A stretch of 40,350 nucleotides of DNA from JAJPKK01 sp035311445 (GTDB taxonomy: Bacteria > Pseudomonadota > Alphaproteobacteria > Rhizobiales > Xanthobacteraceae), in the NCBI GenBank assembly GCA_035311445.1, contig DATGCX010000434.1, positions 1 to 40,350 of the forward strand, in the 5' to 3' direction. The notes under the pieces were generated by a model. It searched no databases. It saw nothing but the letters and a program-made list of their open reading frames with translations, and had not been told where the DNA came from. The position numbers and the translations under genes are program-made. Shown here one piece after another: positions 26,159 to 35,115 of this stretch. How positions within the stretch are numbered: the stretch's first letter is position 1; each line of letters starts with the position of its first letter.

Positions 26159-28411
26159 ATGGGCATCCACGCCTGGTGGTCCGGTTTCGGGCAGGAGATC
26201 ACATCGCCGGATGACCTTACTTCCGCGCCGGCGCGGGAGATGGTAGCGGGCGTCGGTGCCGGCGCCATCCCCGGCGTCACGTTGACGGAGTTAAGGGCGT
26301 GCGCCCAAACCGGGCGCGCCGCCGTCGCTGTCGAGATCGAGGTCGAGCGGCCCCAGGATCTCGCCTATCCTATCCGCGGGACCGAACCGATCGCCGTGGT
26401 ATTCGAGGCCCAAGTCGGGCAACCGCGGGTCCTCGCCCTGCGCGACGATTTTCCGGACACGCCGCATCAGAACTGGACGCCGCAGGGCGCGCCCTGTTCC
26501 CTTTGCACCGACGACCGGCCGTGGCCCGAGGCCAGGCTAACCTACCGGCCGGCAGACTTTATCCGGCGCATTCAGCTCTGGCTTGCGAAGGCGGCGCGCG
26601 GCGAGCTGCACGACACCGCGCAACCACCTGACCCGCTGTTCTTCGTCTCGCAACTCGCGATCATCCTGCCGCGCTCGGCCTTGCTGCAGACCACGGCTCC
26701 GGCCGAGCTGATCGGCTTCATCCGGCCGGAAAACCCGGCGCTTATCATCACCCGAACTATCGCCGGAACCGAGCCGCGCCGCAAAGGCCCGCCGGGATTC
26801 GTGGTGATAGGATTCCGGGCAGAGCCGCAGACCATGACGCGCCTGCGCCACGCGGCGGTGACCTTGGCCGCGCTCAACACCGAGCTCCAAGCCGCCGGCA
26901 TCAAGCTCAACGATGAGATCAGAACCCGCCTCAAGGCCTGGACCGGCATCGACAATGACAGCGCCCGGCGCCTGTCATCCCGCCTCGCCATCGTCGTAGC
27001 GTTTCCCGTCACTACGCCGGACGGGAAGACCGCCGACGATCTGCGCGCCTTTATCTCGCTCGACACAGCCGGACAGATCGGCATCAATTGGGGCGTGTTG
27101 GCGAACTCGAAGGCGGCCGGCGTTGCCGGCGGCGACGATTTTTTCGTCCGCACCTTTCCGGAGGGCACGCCCAGCACCGCCGACATCAAGATTGAGCCCG
27201 CCCAGGTCCACCTCGCCTTCGACCGCGAAGTTGCCGGCGCGGTGGCCGGGCATGCTGCCCCCGACCGCCGCCGCGCCGTCCTCATCGGAGCCGGAGCGCT
27301 CGGGTCGCAGATCGCGATCAACCTGGCGCGCGAGGGCGCCTTTTCGTGGACGGTGGTCGATAACGATTACCTGCTCCCGCATAATCTGGCGCGGCATGCC
27401 CTGCTGACCGATGAACTCGGCGCACCGAAGGCCCTGGCGGTCGCGCGCCAGATGGGGTTGCTCCTCAATGAATCCTTTACGGCCGTAATGGGCGACGTCA
27501 CCAAGCCCGACGCGGAACTGGTGCAGGAGCTGGCCCAGGCCGACGTCATCATCGACGCCTCTGCCTCGGTCGCGGTGTCGCGGCACCTTGCCGATCTCGA
27601 GAACAGCAGCGGCCGCCGCATCTGCCTCTTCTTCAATCCCGCCGGGACGGCCGTGGTGCTCCTGGCCGAGGGCAAAGACCGCGCGGCCACGCTGCGGGAT
27701 CTGGAGGCGCAATATCATCGCCTCGTTCAAACCGATCCGGCGCTCGAAGATCATTTCCGCGCAGGACAGGGCCTTCGCTACAGCGGTTCGTGTCGCGCCT
27801 TGACTAATCGCATCCCGGCGACAAGCGCCGCGCTGCTCGGCGCGCTGGGCGCGCGCGGGCTGGTCGAGGCGCTTAAGAGCGATGACGCAGCCGTGCGTAT
27901 TTGGAAGGTCAACGCGCAGGGCGGCGTCGAGGTCATTGAGCGTCGCGGCGCACCGACGCACCGCTTGGCCCTTGACGAATGGACGATCACCTACGACGAC
28001 GATCTCCTGGCTGAACTCGAAAGACTTCGCAATCTCCGGCTCCCGCGCGAAACCGGCGGCGTCCTCCTTGGCATCGCCGACATGAGCCGCAAATCGATTC
28101 ACGTCGCGCACGCCTTGCCCGAACCTGAAGACAGCCGGGGGAGCCCCGAGGGGTTCGAGCGCGGCGTGGTCGGGCTCAAGGCCGCCGTGAACCGCGCTGT
28201 CGAAACCTCCTTGCATCAGCTCAGCTATGTCGGCGAGTGGCACTCGCATCCCCGGCGATCGTCGCCGCTGCCGAGCACCATCGATCTCGCGCAAATCATC
28301 TGGTTGGGCAAAGAGCTCGAACACGAAGGCTTGCCCGGCCTGATGGCGATCGCCGCCGATGATGGCGCCTTTGCCTTCGTGCTCATCAAGCCGAGGTCGC
28401 GCATGTCATGA
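26159..28411 (+). CDS. E2-like/E1-like (ThiF)/JAB-JAMM fusion protein, Cap2+Cap3-like
   Basis: A 750-residue protein that seems to hold a whole conjugation-deconjugation cycle. Residues about 50-160: E2-like UBC fold with HQN (His103) and a likely catalytic cysteine in APCSLC (Cys113 or Cys116). Residues 165-360: linker domain, not recognised. Residues about 368-600: ThiF/E1 adenylation domain with VLIGAGALGS (377-382 loop), VVDNDYLLPHNLARH (Asp401, Asn409, Arg412) and a probable catalytic cysteine in YSGSCR (Cys545). Residues about 610-745: JAB metalloprotease with ETGGVLLG (Glu631) and GEWHSHP...STID (His695, His697, Ser706, Asp709). All key residues are kept. In type II CBASS, Cap2 (E2-E1) and Cap3 (JAB) are separate. 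Its end overlaps the patatin start by four bases. Confidence 0.88.
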   Translation: MGIHAWWSGFGQEITSPDDLTSAPAREMVAGVGAGAIPGVTLTELRACAQTGRAAVAVEIEVERPQDLAYPIRGTEPIAVVFEAQVGQPRVLALRDDFPDTPHQNWTPQGAPCSLCTDDRPWPEARLTYRPADFIRRIQLWLAKAARGELHDTAQPPDPLFFVSQLAIILPRSALLQTTAPAELIGFIRPENPALIITRTIAGTEPRRKGPPGFVVIGFRAEPQTMTRLRHAAVTLAALNTELQAAGIKLNDEIRTRLKAWTGIDNDSARRLSSRLAIVVAFPVTTPDGKTADDLRAFISLDTAGQIGINWGVLANSKAAGVAGGDDFFVRTFPEGTPSTADIKIEPAQVHLAFDREVAGAVAGHAAPDRRRAVLIGAGALGSQIAINLAREGAFSWTVVDNDYLLPHNLARHALLTDELGAPKALAVARQMGLLLNESFTAVMGDVTKPDAELVQELAQADVIIDASASVAVSRHLADLENSSGRRICLFFNPAGTAVVLLAEGKDRAATLRDLEAQYHRLVQTDPALEDHFRAGQGLRYSGSCRALTNRIPATSAALLGALGARGLVEALKSDDAAVRIWKVNAQGGVEVIERRGAPTHRLALDEWTITYDDDLLAELERLRNLRLPRETGGVLLGIADMSRKSIHVAHALPEPEDSRGSPEGFERGVVGLKAAVNRAVETSLHQLSYVGEWHSHPRRSSPLPSTIDLAQIIWLGKELEHEGLPGLMAIAADDGAFAFVLIKPRSRMS

Positions 28412-29607
28412 ACGAAACCGTGCCCCCCAAGATCGGCCTAGCTCTCTCGGGCGGCGGCTCGCGCGCCATCGCGTTCCATCTCGGCTGCCTTCGCGCCCTC
28501 AACCGGCTCGGACTTCTCGATCACGTCACCATTCTTTCGACGGTGTCGGGCGGCAGTGTGATCGGCGCTAGTTTCCACGCACATCGCGGGGACTTCGCCT
28601 CCTTCGAGGCGAAAATCCGCGCCTTGCTGGCGCAGGGACTCGTGGCGCCGATGTGCCGCAAGCTCTTCACCGCGACCGGCATCAAGGTCGCCGCCGCCTT
28701 CATGTTGGTTGGACTGGTGGCGCTCGCCGTCACACTGACCAAGATTGTGATCAAGGTTGCGCGCTGGGTCACACCCCGCTGGCTTGCGGCGCATTTCGAG
28801 CGGTCCGAGATCCGATCGCCGCTGCATCGCTTCGCGAGCCGCACCACGTTGCTGGAGGCGGCGCTCGATGACTTGCTCTTCAAGCGCGCGTCTCTCTCCG
28901 ACCTACCGGCGAAGCCGCATCTCGTTATCAACGCGACGGAGCTGAGAACCGGCTCCGCATTCCGCTTCGGCACGATGGAGTCTGGCTCTTGGCGCTGGGG
29001 CAAGCTCCACCGCAACCATGCCTCGGTCGCCCATGCCGTCGCCGCCTCGGCGGCCTATCCGCTCTTTCTCCCGGCATTCGACGAGACGCTGATCTTCGAA
29101 AAGGACGGCAGGCTCCAGACCAGCCGCGTAATCCTGACCGACGGCGGCATTTATGACAATCTCGGCCTAGGCTGTCTCTGGCCGGACCGCTCGCCCGACG
29201 TGAGCCTCAATGTCATTCCCGTCGATACGATCATCTGCTGTTCGGCCGGCTACGGCCTGCGGCAGGGCTCGCCCGGCCAGTTTCTGTTCGCACGGATGCA
29301 CAGCGCCTTCAGCGCGGTGTTCGACCGTACCCAGAACGCAGCCATGCATCGGCTGCACGAGGCGCAGCGGACGGGGCAAATCAAAGGCTTCCTGTTCCCG
29401 TATCTTGGCCAACAGGACCGGCAATTACCGAAGCCACTTGCCGATCTCGTGCGCCGCGAGGAGGCTCATGCCTACCCGACGAATTTCAACGCCATGCCGG
29501 AGGAGTGGATCGAGCGTTTGAGCCGGCGCGGCGAGCAACTGACCCTGTGCCTGGCCCGCGCCTACGTTCCTCATCTGATCAGTGAGCCGTCGCCGACTCC
29601 GACTTAG
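28408..29607 (+). CDS. Patatin-like phospholipase with an internal membrane helix (CapV-like effector candidate)
   Basis: A 399-residue serine phospholipase. The oxyanion loop is LALSGGGSRAIAF (Gly15-Gly17), the nucleophile serine lies in STVSGGSVIG (Ser47; the position before Val is Thr rather than the usual Gly), and the catalytic aspartate is in LTDGGIYDNLG (Asp245). Between them residues about 94-117 form a strongly hydrophobic helix (AAAFMLVGLVALAVTL), so it is probably membrane-attached. Patatins cut acyl chains from phospholipids; CapV patatins in CBASS destroy the inner membrane when triggered by a cyclic nucleotide. The ATG overlaps the stop of the conjugation gene (ATGA). Its role here as a toxic effector is inference from context. 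Confidence 0.87.
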   Translation: MNETVPPKIGLALSGGGSRAIAFHLGCLRALNRLGLLDHVTILSTVSGGSVIGASFHAHRGDFASFEAKIRALLAQGLVAPMCRKLFTATGIKVAAAFMLVGLVALAVTLTKIVIKVARWVTPRWLAAHFERSEIRSPLHRFASRTTLLEAALDDLLFKRASLSDLPAKPHLVINATELRTGSAFRFGTMESGSWRWGKLHRNHASVAHAVAASAAYPLFLPAFDETLIFEKDGRLQTSRVILTDGGIYDNLGLGCLWPDRSPDVSLNVIPVDTIICCSAGYGLRQGSPGQFLFARMHSAFSAVFDRTQNAAMHRLHEAQRTGQIKGFLFPYLGQQDRQLPKPLADLVRREEAHAYPTNFNAMPEEWIERLSRRGEQLTLCLARAYVPHLISEPSPTPT

Positions 29608-29922
29608 ATCGACCGGACTTCCCGGTCGGTCCAGGGTTGGGCCAGACCGGCGCTTGGAGCGCGCCAGCCTGAAGACCGCCGGCTGGCAAATGCGCATCGA
29701 TTGCTTCAACGCCAAACGGCAACACCGCATTGGCCGAAAGCAAGGACGGGATTGGTGTGGTGAATGGAGGAAGTGAGTGCTGATCGCTTAATCGAGAGCC
29801 ACGTGTCGCTATCGGCTGACGCTTGCGCCACAGGAACCGCGCGCCGCCGCGACTTCGATCCTTTCGGATCGAACGGCTCGCCGCCGACCTTGCGCGGAAT
29901 CGCTCCGCGCGCGCCGCGTCCC
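29608..29922. other. Convergent spacer between the patatin gene and dinB
   Basis: About 315 bases between two converging stop codons. I see no credible gene; long open frames here are antisense extensions of dinB. No clear intrinsic terminator with a T run was found. Confidence 0.5.
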
Positions 29923-31083
29923 TCAGATGCCGAGCGGGAGCTGTTGCGCCCCGACGATGCCGGCCGAAGTCAGCGCGGAAATGGATATGCCCAGGAGGCG
30001 GATACCCTTTTTCATCGGATACTGCGCCCTCAGCAGTTCGATGGAAATCTCCTCCAACGCCATGCGCCCTTCGATCACGCCGCGCAGAGATTGACTGCGC
30101 GTCACTTGCTGGAAGTCCGCGTATTTGATTTTCAGCGTCACGGTGCGACCGCGTATTCCGGCGCTCTCGCAATGATGCCAGACGGTATCGATGATTGGCG
30201 CGAGCGCGTCCCGCGCCGCCTCGAATGTGAAGAGGTCAATGGAAAACGTGTTCTCGGCACCGACGGACTTGCGGATGCGGTTGGCCAGAACCGGTCGGTC
30301 GTCGATGCCGCGTGCGATCCAATAATAATAGACCCCCGATTTACCAAAGTGCTCTTGAAGGAACGGCATGGATTGCGCCCTCAGATCGAGACCGGTTTCA
30401 ATCCCGAGCTTGTTCATCTTCGCCGTCGTTGCCGGGCCGACGCCGTGAAACTTGCCGACCGGCAAAACCTCGACGAAGGAAGGTCCCATCTTCGGCGTGA
30501 TGACAAAGAGCCCGTCCGGCTTTCTGTGATCGGAAGCAAGCTTTGCCAGAAACTTGTTGTACGAAACCCCGGCGGACGCTGTGAGGTTGGTTTCCGCGCG
30601 TATCCTTGCCCGTATCTCCATGGCGATTTCCGTCGCCGTCGCAAGTCCTTTCCGGTTTTCGGTAACGTCAAGATAGGCTTCGTCCAGCGACAACGGCTCG
30701 ATGACAGGCGTATGTTCGGCGAAGATTTCGCGTATCTGAAGCGACACCGCCTTGTAGGCATCGAAGCGCGGCTTGACGAAGATCAGATCGGGGCATTGTC
30801 GCTTGGCCGTGACGGACGGCATGGCGGAGCGCACGCCGAATTTGCGCGCCTCGTAGCTCGCCGCCGCCACGACACCCCGTTCGCGCGAGCCGCCGACGGC
30901 GACGGGCTTGCCCCGCAGTTCCGGATTGTCGCGCTGTTCGACGGAAGCGTAAAACGCGTCCATATCGATGTGAATGATCTTGCGCGGCCGTGTGCGATCG
31001 GCTGCGCTTTCGTACGTCCGAGTTTCGTCACCGTTCGTTAGCGTGGTCCTATCTTGCGCCATCATGACCGTGAGATTGCGCAT
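29923..31083 (-). CDS. dinB: DNA polymerase IV (Y-family)
   Basis: A 386-residue translesion polymerase. The catalytic metal ligands are in IIHIDMDAFYASVEQ and PLSLDEAYLDVT; YASYEARKFGVRSAMP-like (here AASYEARKFGVRSAMPS), SAGVSYNKFLAKLASD and the little-finger region (TVTLKIKYADF) follow. DinB copies past DNA damage with low fidelity and is usually SOS-induced; I did not find a sure LexA box. I chose the ATG at 31083 (MRNLTVMM), eight bases after the helicase stop; an ATG at 31131 inside the helicase gene and two at 31065/31062 are alternatives. It appears to be in one operon with the helicase. The C-terminus ends QQLPLGI, near a beta-clamp-binding motif (QLxLF-like). Confidence 0.93.
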   Translation of the reverse strand: MRNLTVMMAQDRTTLTNGDETRTYESAADRTRPRKIIHIDMDAFYASVEQRDNPELRGKPVAVGGSRERGVVAAASYEARKFGVRSAMPSVTAKRQCPDLIFVKPRFDAYKAVSLQIREIFAEHTPVIEPLSLDEAYLDVTENRKGLATATEIAMEIRARIRAETNLTASAGVSYNKFLAKLASDHRKPDGLFVITPKMGPSFVEVLPVGKFHGVGPATTAKMNKLGIETGLDLRAQSMPFLQEHFGKSGVYYYWIARGIDDRPVLANRIRKSVGAENTFSIDLFTFEAARDALAPIIDTVWHHCESAGIRGRTVTLKIKYADFQQVTRSQSLRGVIEGRMALEEISIELLRAQYPMKKGIRLLGISISALTSAGIVGAQQLPLGI

Positions 31084-31090
31084 CGGCCGA

Positions 31091-33160
31091 TCACCGCCAC
31101 ATGTTGCGCATTCTGGCGCCAACATCGACACGAACGTCTCTCGTGCTTTGCCGCGCGGCAGCCGCAGCTGTCGCGAGCGGCCATGTCACACATTCAAAAT
31201 GCTTCGTGAGGGCCGCCGGAATGAAACGTGTCCGTGACGCATAGACGTGGCGGTCACCCTGCGCATTCTGCCCGTGGGTAAAGAAGCGGTGCGGAACAAC
31301 AAGGTGCAGACTGTCTTTCGCGCGCGTCATCGCTACGTAAAGCAGCCGGCGCTCCTCTTCGATTTCCGCCGTGGTCCCGGTCCCGAGGTCGGAGGGAATA
31401 CAGCCGTCCACCACATTGAGCACAAACACGGACTTCCATTCCTGACCTTTCGCGGAATGGATGGTTGAGAGGATCAGATAGTCCTCATCCCGTGATGGGA
31501 CACCCGCCTGATCACTGGTCGCATCCGGCGGATCGAGGGTGAGTTCGGTCAGGAACCGCTCGCGGGAGGGATACCCCGCCGCGATCTGTTCGAGCTGTAC
31601 GAGGTCAGCCTGCCGCACGGCGGCGTCCTCATGAATGCGTTCGAGGTGAGGCTCGTACCAGCGCCGCGCATATTCGATCTCAGCTGGCCAGTCGGACTTG
31701 CCGGCGTGAAGCCGCTGGAGGATGTCAACGAAGGCGTTCCAATCCTCGCCCGTGCGCGGTGGTGCCGCAATTGCGGAGAGCGCACATAGCGGATCGGCCT
31801 GACCCGCCATAAGGTCAAGCACGCGCTGAGCCGAAGACGGCCCCACACCGGGTATAAGGTGCATGACACGAAACCCGGCCACGCGGTCACGAGGGTTTTG
31901 CGCAAAGCGCAGCACTGCCAGCATGTCCTTCACGTGCGCGCTGTCGAGGAATTTGAGACCGCCGAATTTCACGAAGGGAATGTTGCGGCGGGTGAGCTCC
32001 ACTTCGAGCGGGCCGCTGTGATGCGACGCCCGGAACAGCACGGCCTGCTGCTTGAGCCCGGTGCCCACCTCCCGGTTCTCCAGCACACGCTCGACGATGT
32101 AGCTGGCCTGGTCCGCTTCGTCGCGAACGCTCACAAGTTGCGGACGCTCCGCCGCCTGACGTTCCGTCCAGAGGTTCTTCGTGAAACGTTCGGCTGCGAG
32201 ATCAATCACGGCATTGGCGGCCGCAAGGATGGGCTGCGTTGAACGATAGTTACGGTTGAGCGTAATGATGGCGGCTGCCGGACTGAAGGCGCCTGGAAAG
32301 TCGAGAATGTTGCGCACGGTCGCCGCGCGGAACGAGTAGATCGACTGGGCATCGTCGCCGACCACCGTAAGGCCCCGGCCGCCCGGCTTCAGAGCCAGCA
32401 AGATCGACGCCTGAAGCCGGTTGGTGTCCTGATATTCGTCGACAAGGATGTGATCGAAGCGTCCGCCGATATCCTCGGCGAGCTGCGGATCGCTGATCGT
32501 TTGCGCCCAATAGAGCAGCAAGTCGTCGTAATCGAGGACGTTCTGCGTCTGCTTGGCTTCGACATAGAGCGCGAACAGCTCGCGCAGCTGCTTTTCCCAG
32601 CCGGCGCACCAGGGATAGAAAGTCCCCAGTACCTCGCCGAGCGGCAATTCCGCATTGACGGCGCGCGAATAGATCGCAAGGCACGTGCCCTTGGCCGGAA
32701 ACCGGCTCTCGGTCTTGGACAGTCCGAGTTGGTGCCGCACCAGATTCATCAGGTCGGCAGAGTCCTCGCGGTCGTGAATCGTAAAGCCGGGATCGAGGCC
32801 GATCTGTTCGGCATAGTCGCGCAGGAGCCTCGCGGCGATGCCGTGAAAGGTACCGGCCCAGCTGAGCGCGCCACTCATGATGCCGGCATCCGGCCCAAGC
32901 ACCTGCGAGCATATCCGCTCCACCCGGCGGGTCATCTCGCCCGACGCACGGCGCGAGAAGGTCATCAGCAGAATGCGGCGCGGGTCCGCGCCGTTGACGA
33001 TCAAGTGCGCGACGCGATGGGCGAGTGTGTTGGTCTTACCCGACCCCGCTCCGGCAATAACAAGGAGCGGCGTGGCCAGCACGCATGCGTTTTCCTGAAC
33101 GCCGTGTTCAACGGCCCGCCGCTGTTCAGAATTGAGCTTTTCGAGATAGGCGGCGGGCAT
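31091..33160 (-). CDS. UvrD/Rep-like superfamily 1A DNA helicase
   Basis: A 689-residue ATP-dependent 3'-5' helicase. Motif I is AGAGSGKTN (residues 36-43), Ia LMTFSRRASGEM, II VDEYQDTN, III VVGDDAQSIYSFR, IV NRNYRSTQ, V STIHSAKGQEWKSVFV, and VI LLYVAMTRAKDSL, all complete. The family acts in repair, replication restart or removal of RecA filaments. The protein is slightly shorter than UvrD itself (about 720), without an obvious C-terminal RNA polymerase-binding segment. It lies directly ahead of dinB, with eight bases between stop and start; this pairing suggests a damage-tolerance operon. The upstream spacer to the pentapeptide-repeat gene must carry its promoter. Confidence 0.93.
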   Translation of the reverse strand: MPAAYLEKLNSEQRRAVEHGVQENACVLATPLLVIAGAGSGKTNTLAHRVAHLIVNGADPRRILLMTFSRRASGEMTRRVERICSQVLGPDAGIMSGALSWAGTFHGIAARLLRDYAEQIGLDPGFTIHDREDSADLMNLVRHQLGLSKTESRFPAKGTCLAIYSRAVNAELPLGEVLGTFYPWCAGWEKQLRELFALYVEAKQTQNVLDYDDLLLYWAQTISDPQLAEDIGGRFDHILVDEYQDTNRLQASILLALKPGGRGLTVVGDDAQSIYSFRAATVRNILDFPGAFSPAAAIITLNRNYRSTQPILAAANAVIDLAAERFTKNLWTERQAAERPQLVSVRDEADQASYIVERVLENREVGTGLKQQAVLFRASHHSGPLEVELTRRNIPFVKFGGLKFLDSAHVKDMLAVLRFAQNPRDRVAGFRVMHLIPGVGPSSAQRVLDLMAGQADPLCALSAIAAPPRTGEDWNAFVDILQRLHAGKSDWPAEIEYARRWYEPHLERIHEDAAVRQADLVQLEQIAAGYPSRERFLTELTLDPPDATSDQAGVPSRDEDYLILSTIHSAKGQEWKSVFVLNVVDGCIPSDLGTGTTAEIEEERRLLYVAMTRAKDSLHLVVPHRFFTHGQNAQGDRHVYASRTRFIPAALTKHFECVTWPLATAAAAARQSTRDVRVDVGARMRNMWR

Positions 33161-33648
33161 GGATTCCGAATCAGTTTGGGGATGGCTGGCTCACTCAACC
33201 ATGTCTCCGGTTTTGCGCAAAACGCTTGTGCCGCAGCGGCTCCGGCTTCTTCGGCACGCTTCCCGCCGCGTCACAGATGCGAATCGACTCCTTAGCATGA
33301 AAGGAACGAAAAGGGAACGCAGCAAACCTCTGCACGCCCGCTTCGCTTCCCGTGCCCGACAGACAGTCGAGGACGAGATCATTCAGTTCCTTGAATGTTG
33401 CTCCGGCACCTTCGATCTGTATGGCGAGATCGCAACCGGCGATGCGTTTATCCGGTAAACCAGCGAAGGAACTTGGGCCTGCGTTGACATGGCATTGCGT
33501 CGCCTTAAGGTTGACGCAGGCCGGCACATTAGCGATTAAGGTGAGATACGTCGCTTGACGGTATCGTAACCTAGCGACACTCACTCCGGTTTTGAGTGGC
33601 GACACACCCATCCACTTTGTCACAAATCTTCTGCTACCAGGGGATTCA
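33161..33648. other. Divergent spacer with a possible micro-ORF
   Basis: About 490 bases between two divergent genes. The only protein-like frame is 33297-33458 on the plus strand (53 residues: a basic start, then TVEDEIIQFLECC). It lacks a good ribosome site, and the antisense frame looks almost as good, so I do not call it. Promoters for the helicase and pentapeptide genes must lie here. Confidence 0.4.
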
Positions 33649-35115
33649 ATGGCCAATCGTGAACACCTCGCGATCCTGAAGGCGGGCAAATCTGCGTTGG
33701 ATCGTTTCCGGGCGAACAGCCCTAACGCGCAGCTCGATCTTGCGGGTGCCGACCTCAGTGATGCTGATGCTTGTAGCGTGCGCTTGAGCGATGTCGACTT
33801 CACCGGCGCAAACCTTCGTCGAGCTCGGTTTATTGAAGCAAGTTTTCGTAACGCTAATTTCACCGGTGCAGACCTTAGAGACGTTGATGCACGTGGCATA
33901 CACTTGAGTGATGTCAACTTCACTGACGCAAACCTTGAAGAAGTTGATGCGCGCGGCATACACATGAGTAATGTCAGCTTCACGGGCGCAAATCTTCGTC
34001 GAGCTCGGTTCACTGGCGCAAGCTCGAGTAAGGTAAATTTTATTCGGACAGACCTACGCCAAGCCGACCTCCGTGCTATCGACATGAGCGACGCGAATTT
34101 TCAAGATGCAGACCTTCGAGAAGCAATCCTCTTAGGAACTAACTTCACCTCCCTCGTGGTGCGCGATGGAAAATCTTTCTCTCGGGTTTCCGGGAATGGG
34201 CGCATCGTCATCAATGGTGTCGACGTGACGCGGATGGGCGAGGCAGTTATTGAAGGAGCGGATTTCACTAACGCAGATTTAAGAGCTTCTGACCTGCGCA
34301 AGACCAATCTCTCAGGAGCGAAACTCCAGAACTCTAAATTGATTGCAGCGGATCTGACTGCGGCGAATTTGAGCCATGCGGACCTCACCGACGCTGATCT
34401 GAGGGACGCAAACCTCACGCAAGCTGTACTTGTGAATACCAAGCTGCACCGGACAAGACTTAGCGGTGCCCACGTATATGGCATCTCAGCCTGGGATTTG
34501 GACCTAAACGGCGCAGAACAGACGAACCTCATCGTCACCCCACCGAATCAACCCACTATCATCGTCGATAACCTTGAGATAGCCCAATTCGTATATCTCC
34601 TTGTTACAAATCCGAAGATCCGCAATGTTATCGATACGATCGGGAATAAGGCCGTGCTCATTCTGGGCCGATTCACCGAGCGCAAGGAAGTACTGGAGGC
34701 TGTCCGCGAGGAGGTCCGGCGGCACGGTTATGTGCCGATGGTCTTCGATTTTGAGCGCCCCGCCGACCGCGATTTCACTGAAACTGTTATGACTCTTGCC
34801 GGAATGAGCCGTTTTATTATTGCCGACGTCACCAAACCGAGGTCGGTTCCGCTTGAGCTACATGCCACGGTGCCGAACTATATGATTCCGTTTGTGCCAA
34901 TCATTCAGAGCGGGGAGCAACCGTTCGCGATGTTTCAGGACCTATGGCAGAAATATCGCGACTGGGTTCTCGACCCATTGTCTTACGACTCGGTCGACGC
35001 ATTGCTGAAAGTGTTTGACAAGGCAATTATCCGGCCCGCCAACGAGCGCCATGCCGCTCTCCAAGCTCGCAAGGCCGAGCAGTTGAAATTACGACACGTC
35101 GAGGACTATCAATAG
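33649..35115 (+). CDS. Pentapeptide-repeat protein with a TIR-like C-terminal domain
   Basis: A 488-residue protein. Residues about 28-165 and 195-292 are tandem A(D/N)Lxx-type pentapeptide repeats (for example GADLRDVD, FTGANLRRAR, HADLTDADLRDANL), which form a right-handed beta-helix. The two blocks are split by about 30 residues around RDGKSFSRVSG. Residues about 332-470 form an alpha/beta domain (AVLILGRFTERKEVL, VPMVFDFERP, FIIADVTKPRS, VPIIQSG) of the TIR-like or related Rossmann-like class. The ATG at 33649 follows AGGGGATTC. TIR-like domains in bacteria often cleave or signal with NAD and appear in immunity, but catalytic residues are not assigned here. Its base use is AT-richer than the neighbours, a sign of transfer. 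Confidence 0.83.
   Translation: MANREHLAILKAGKSALDRFRANSPNAQLDLAGADLSDADACSVRLSDVDFTGANLRRARFIEASFRNANFTGADLRDVDARGIHLSDVNFTDANLEEVDARGIHMSNVSFTGANLRRARFTGASSSKVNFIRTDLRQADLRAIDMSDANFQDADLREAILLGTNFTSLVVRDGKSFSRVSGNGRIVINGVDVTRMGEAVIEGADFTNADLRASDLRKTNLSGAKLQNSKLIAADLTAANLSHADLTDADLRDANLTQAVLVNTKLHRTRLSGAHVYGISAWDLDLNGAEQTNLIVTPPNQPTIIVDNLEIAQFVYLLVTNPKIRNVIDTIGNKAVLILGRFTERKEVLEAVREEVRRHGYVPMVFDFERPADRDFTETVMTLAGMSRFIIADVTKPRSVPLELHATVPNYMIPFVPIIQSGEQPFAMFQDLWQKYRDWVLDPLSYDSVDALLKVFDKAIIRPANERHAALQARKAEQLKLRHVEDYQ

Noticed and set aside
24862..26280. A 472-residue minus-strand open frame opposite the metallo-hydrolase gene
   Set aside because: The plus strand has intact metal motifs and operon coupling; the opposite frame has no recognisable domain.
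23380..29607. A complete CBASS system
   Set aside because: No cGAS/DncV-like nucleotidyltransferase (G-S then D-x-D motifs) was seen in any frame of the region, so CBASS cannot be claimed.
29764..31041. A 425-residue plus-strand open frame opposite dinB
   Set aside because: Antisense of dinB; high-GC third-position effect keeps the frame open.
33195..34085. A 296-residue minus-strand frame with repeats opposite the pentapeptide gene
   Set aside because: Its repeats are simply the reverse of the pentapeptide repeats.
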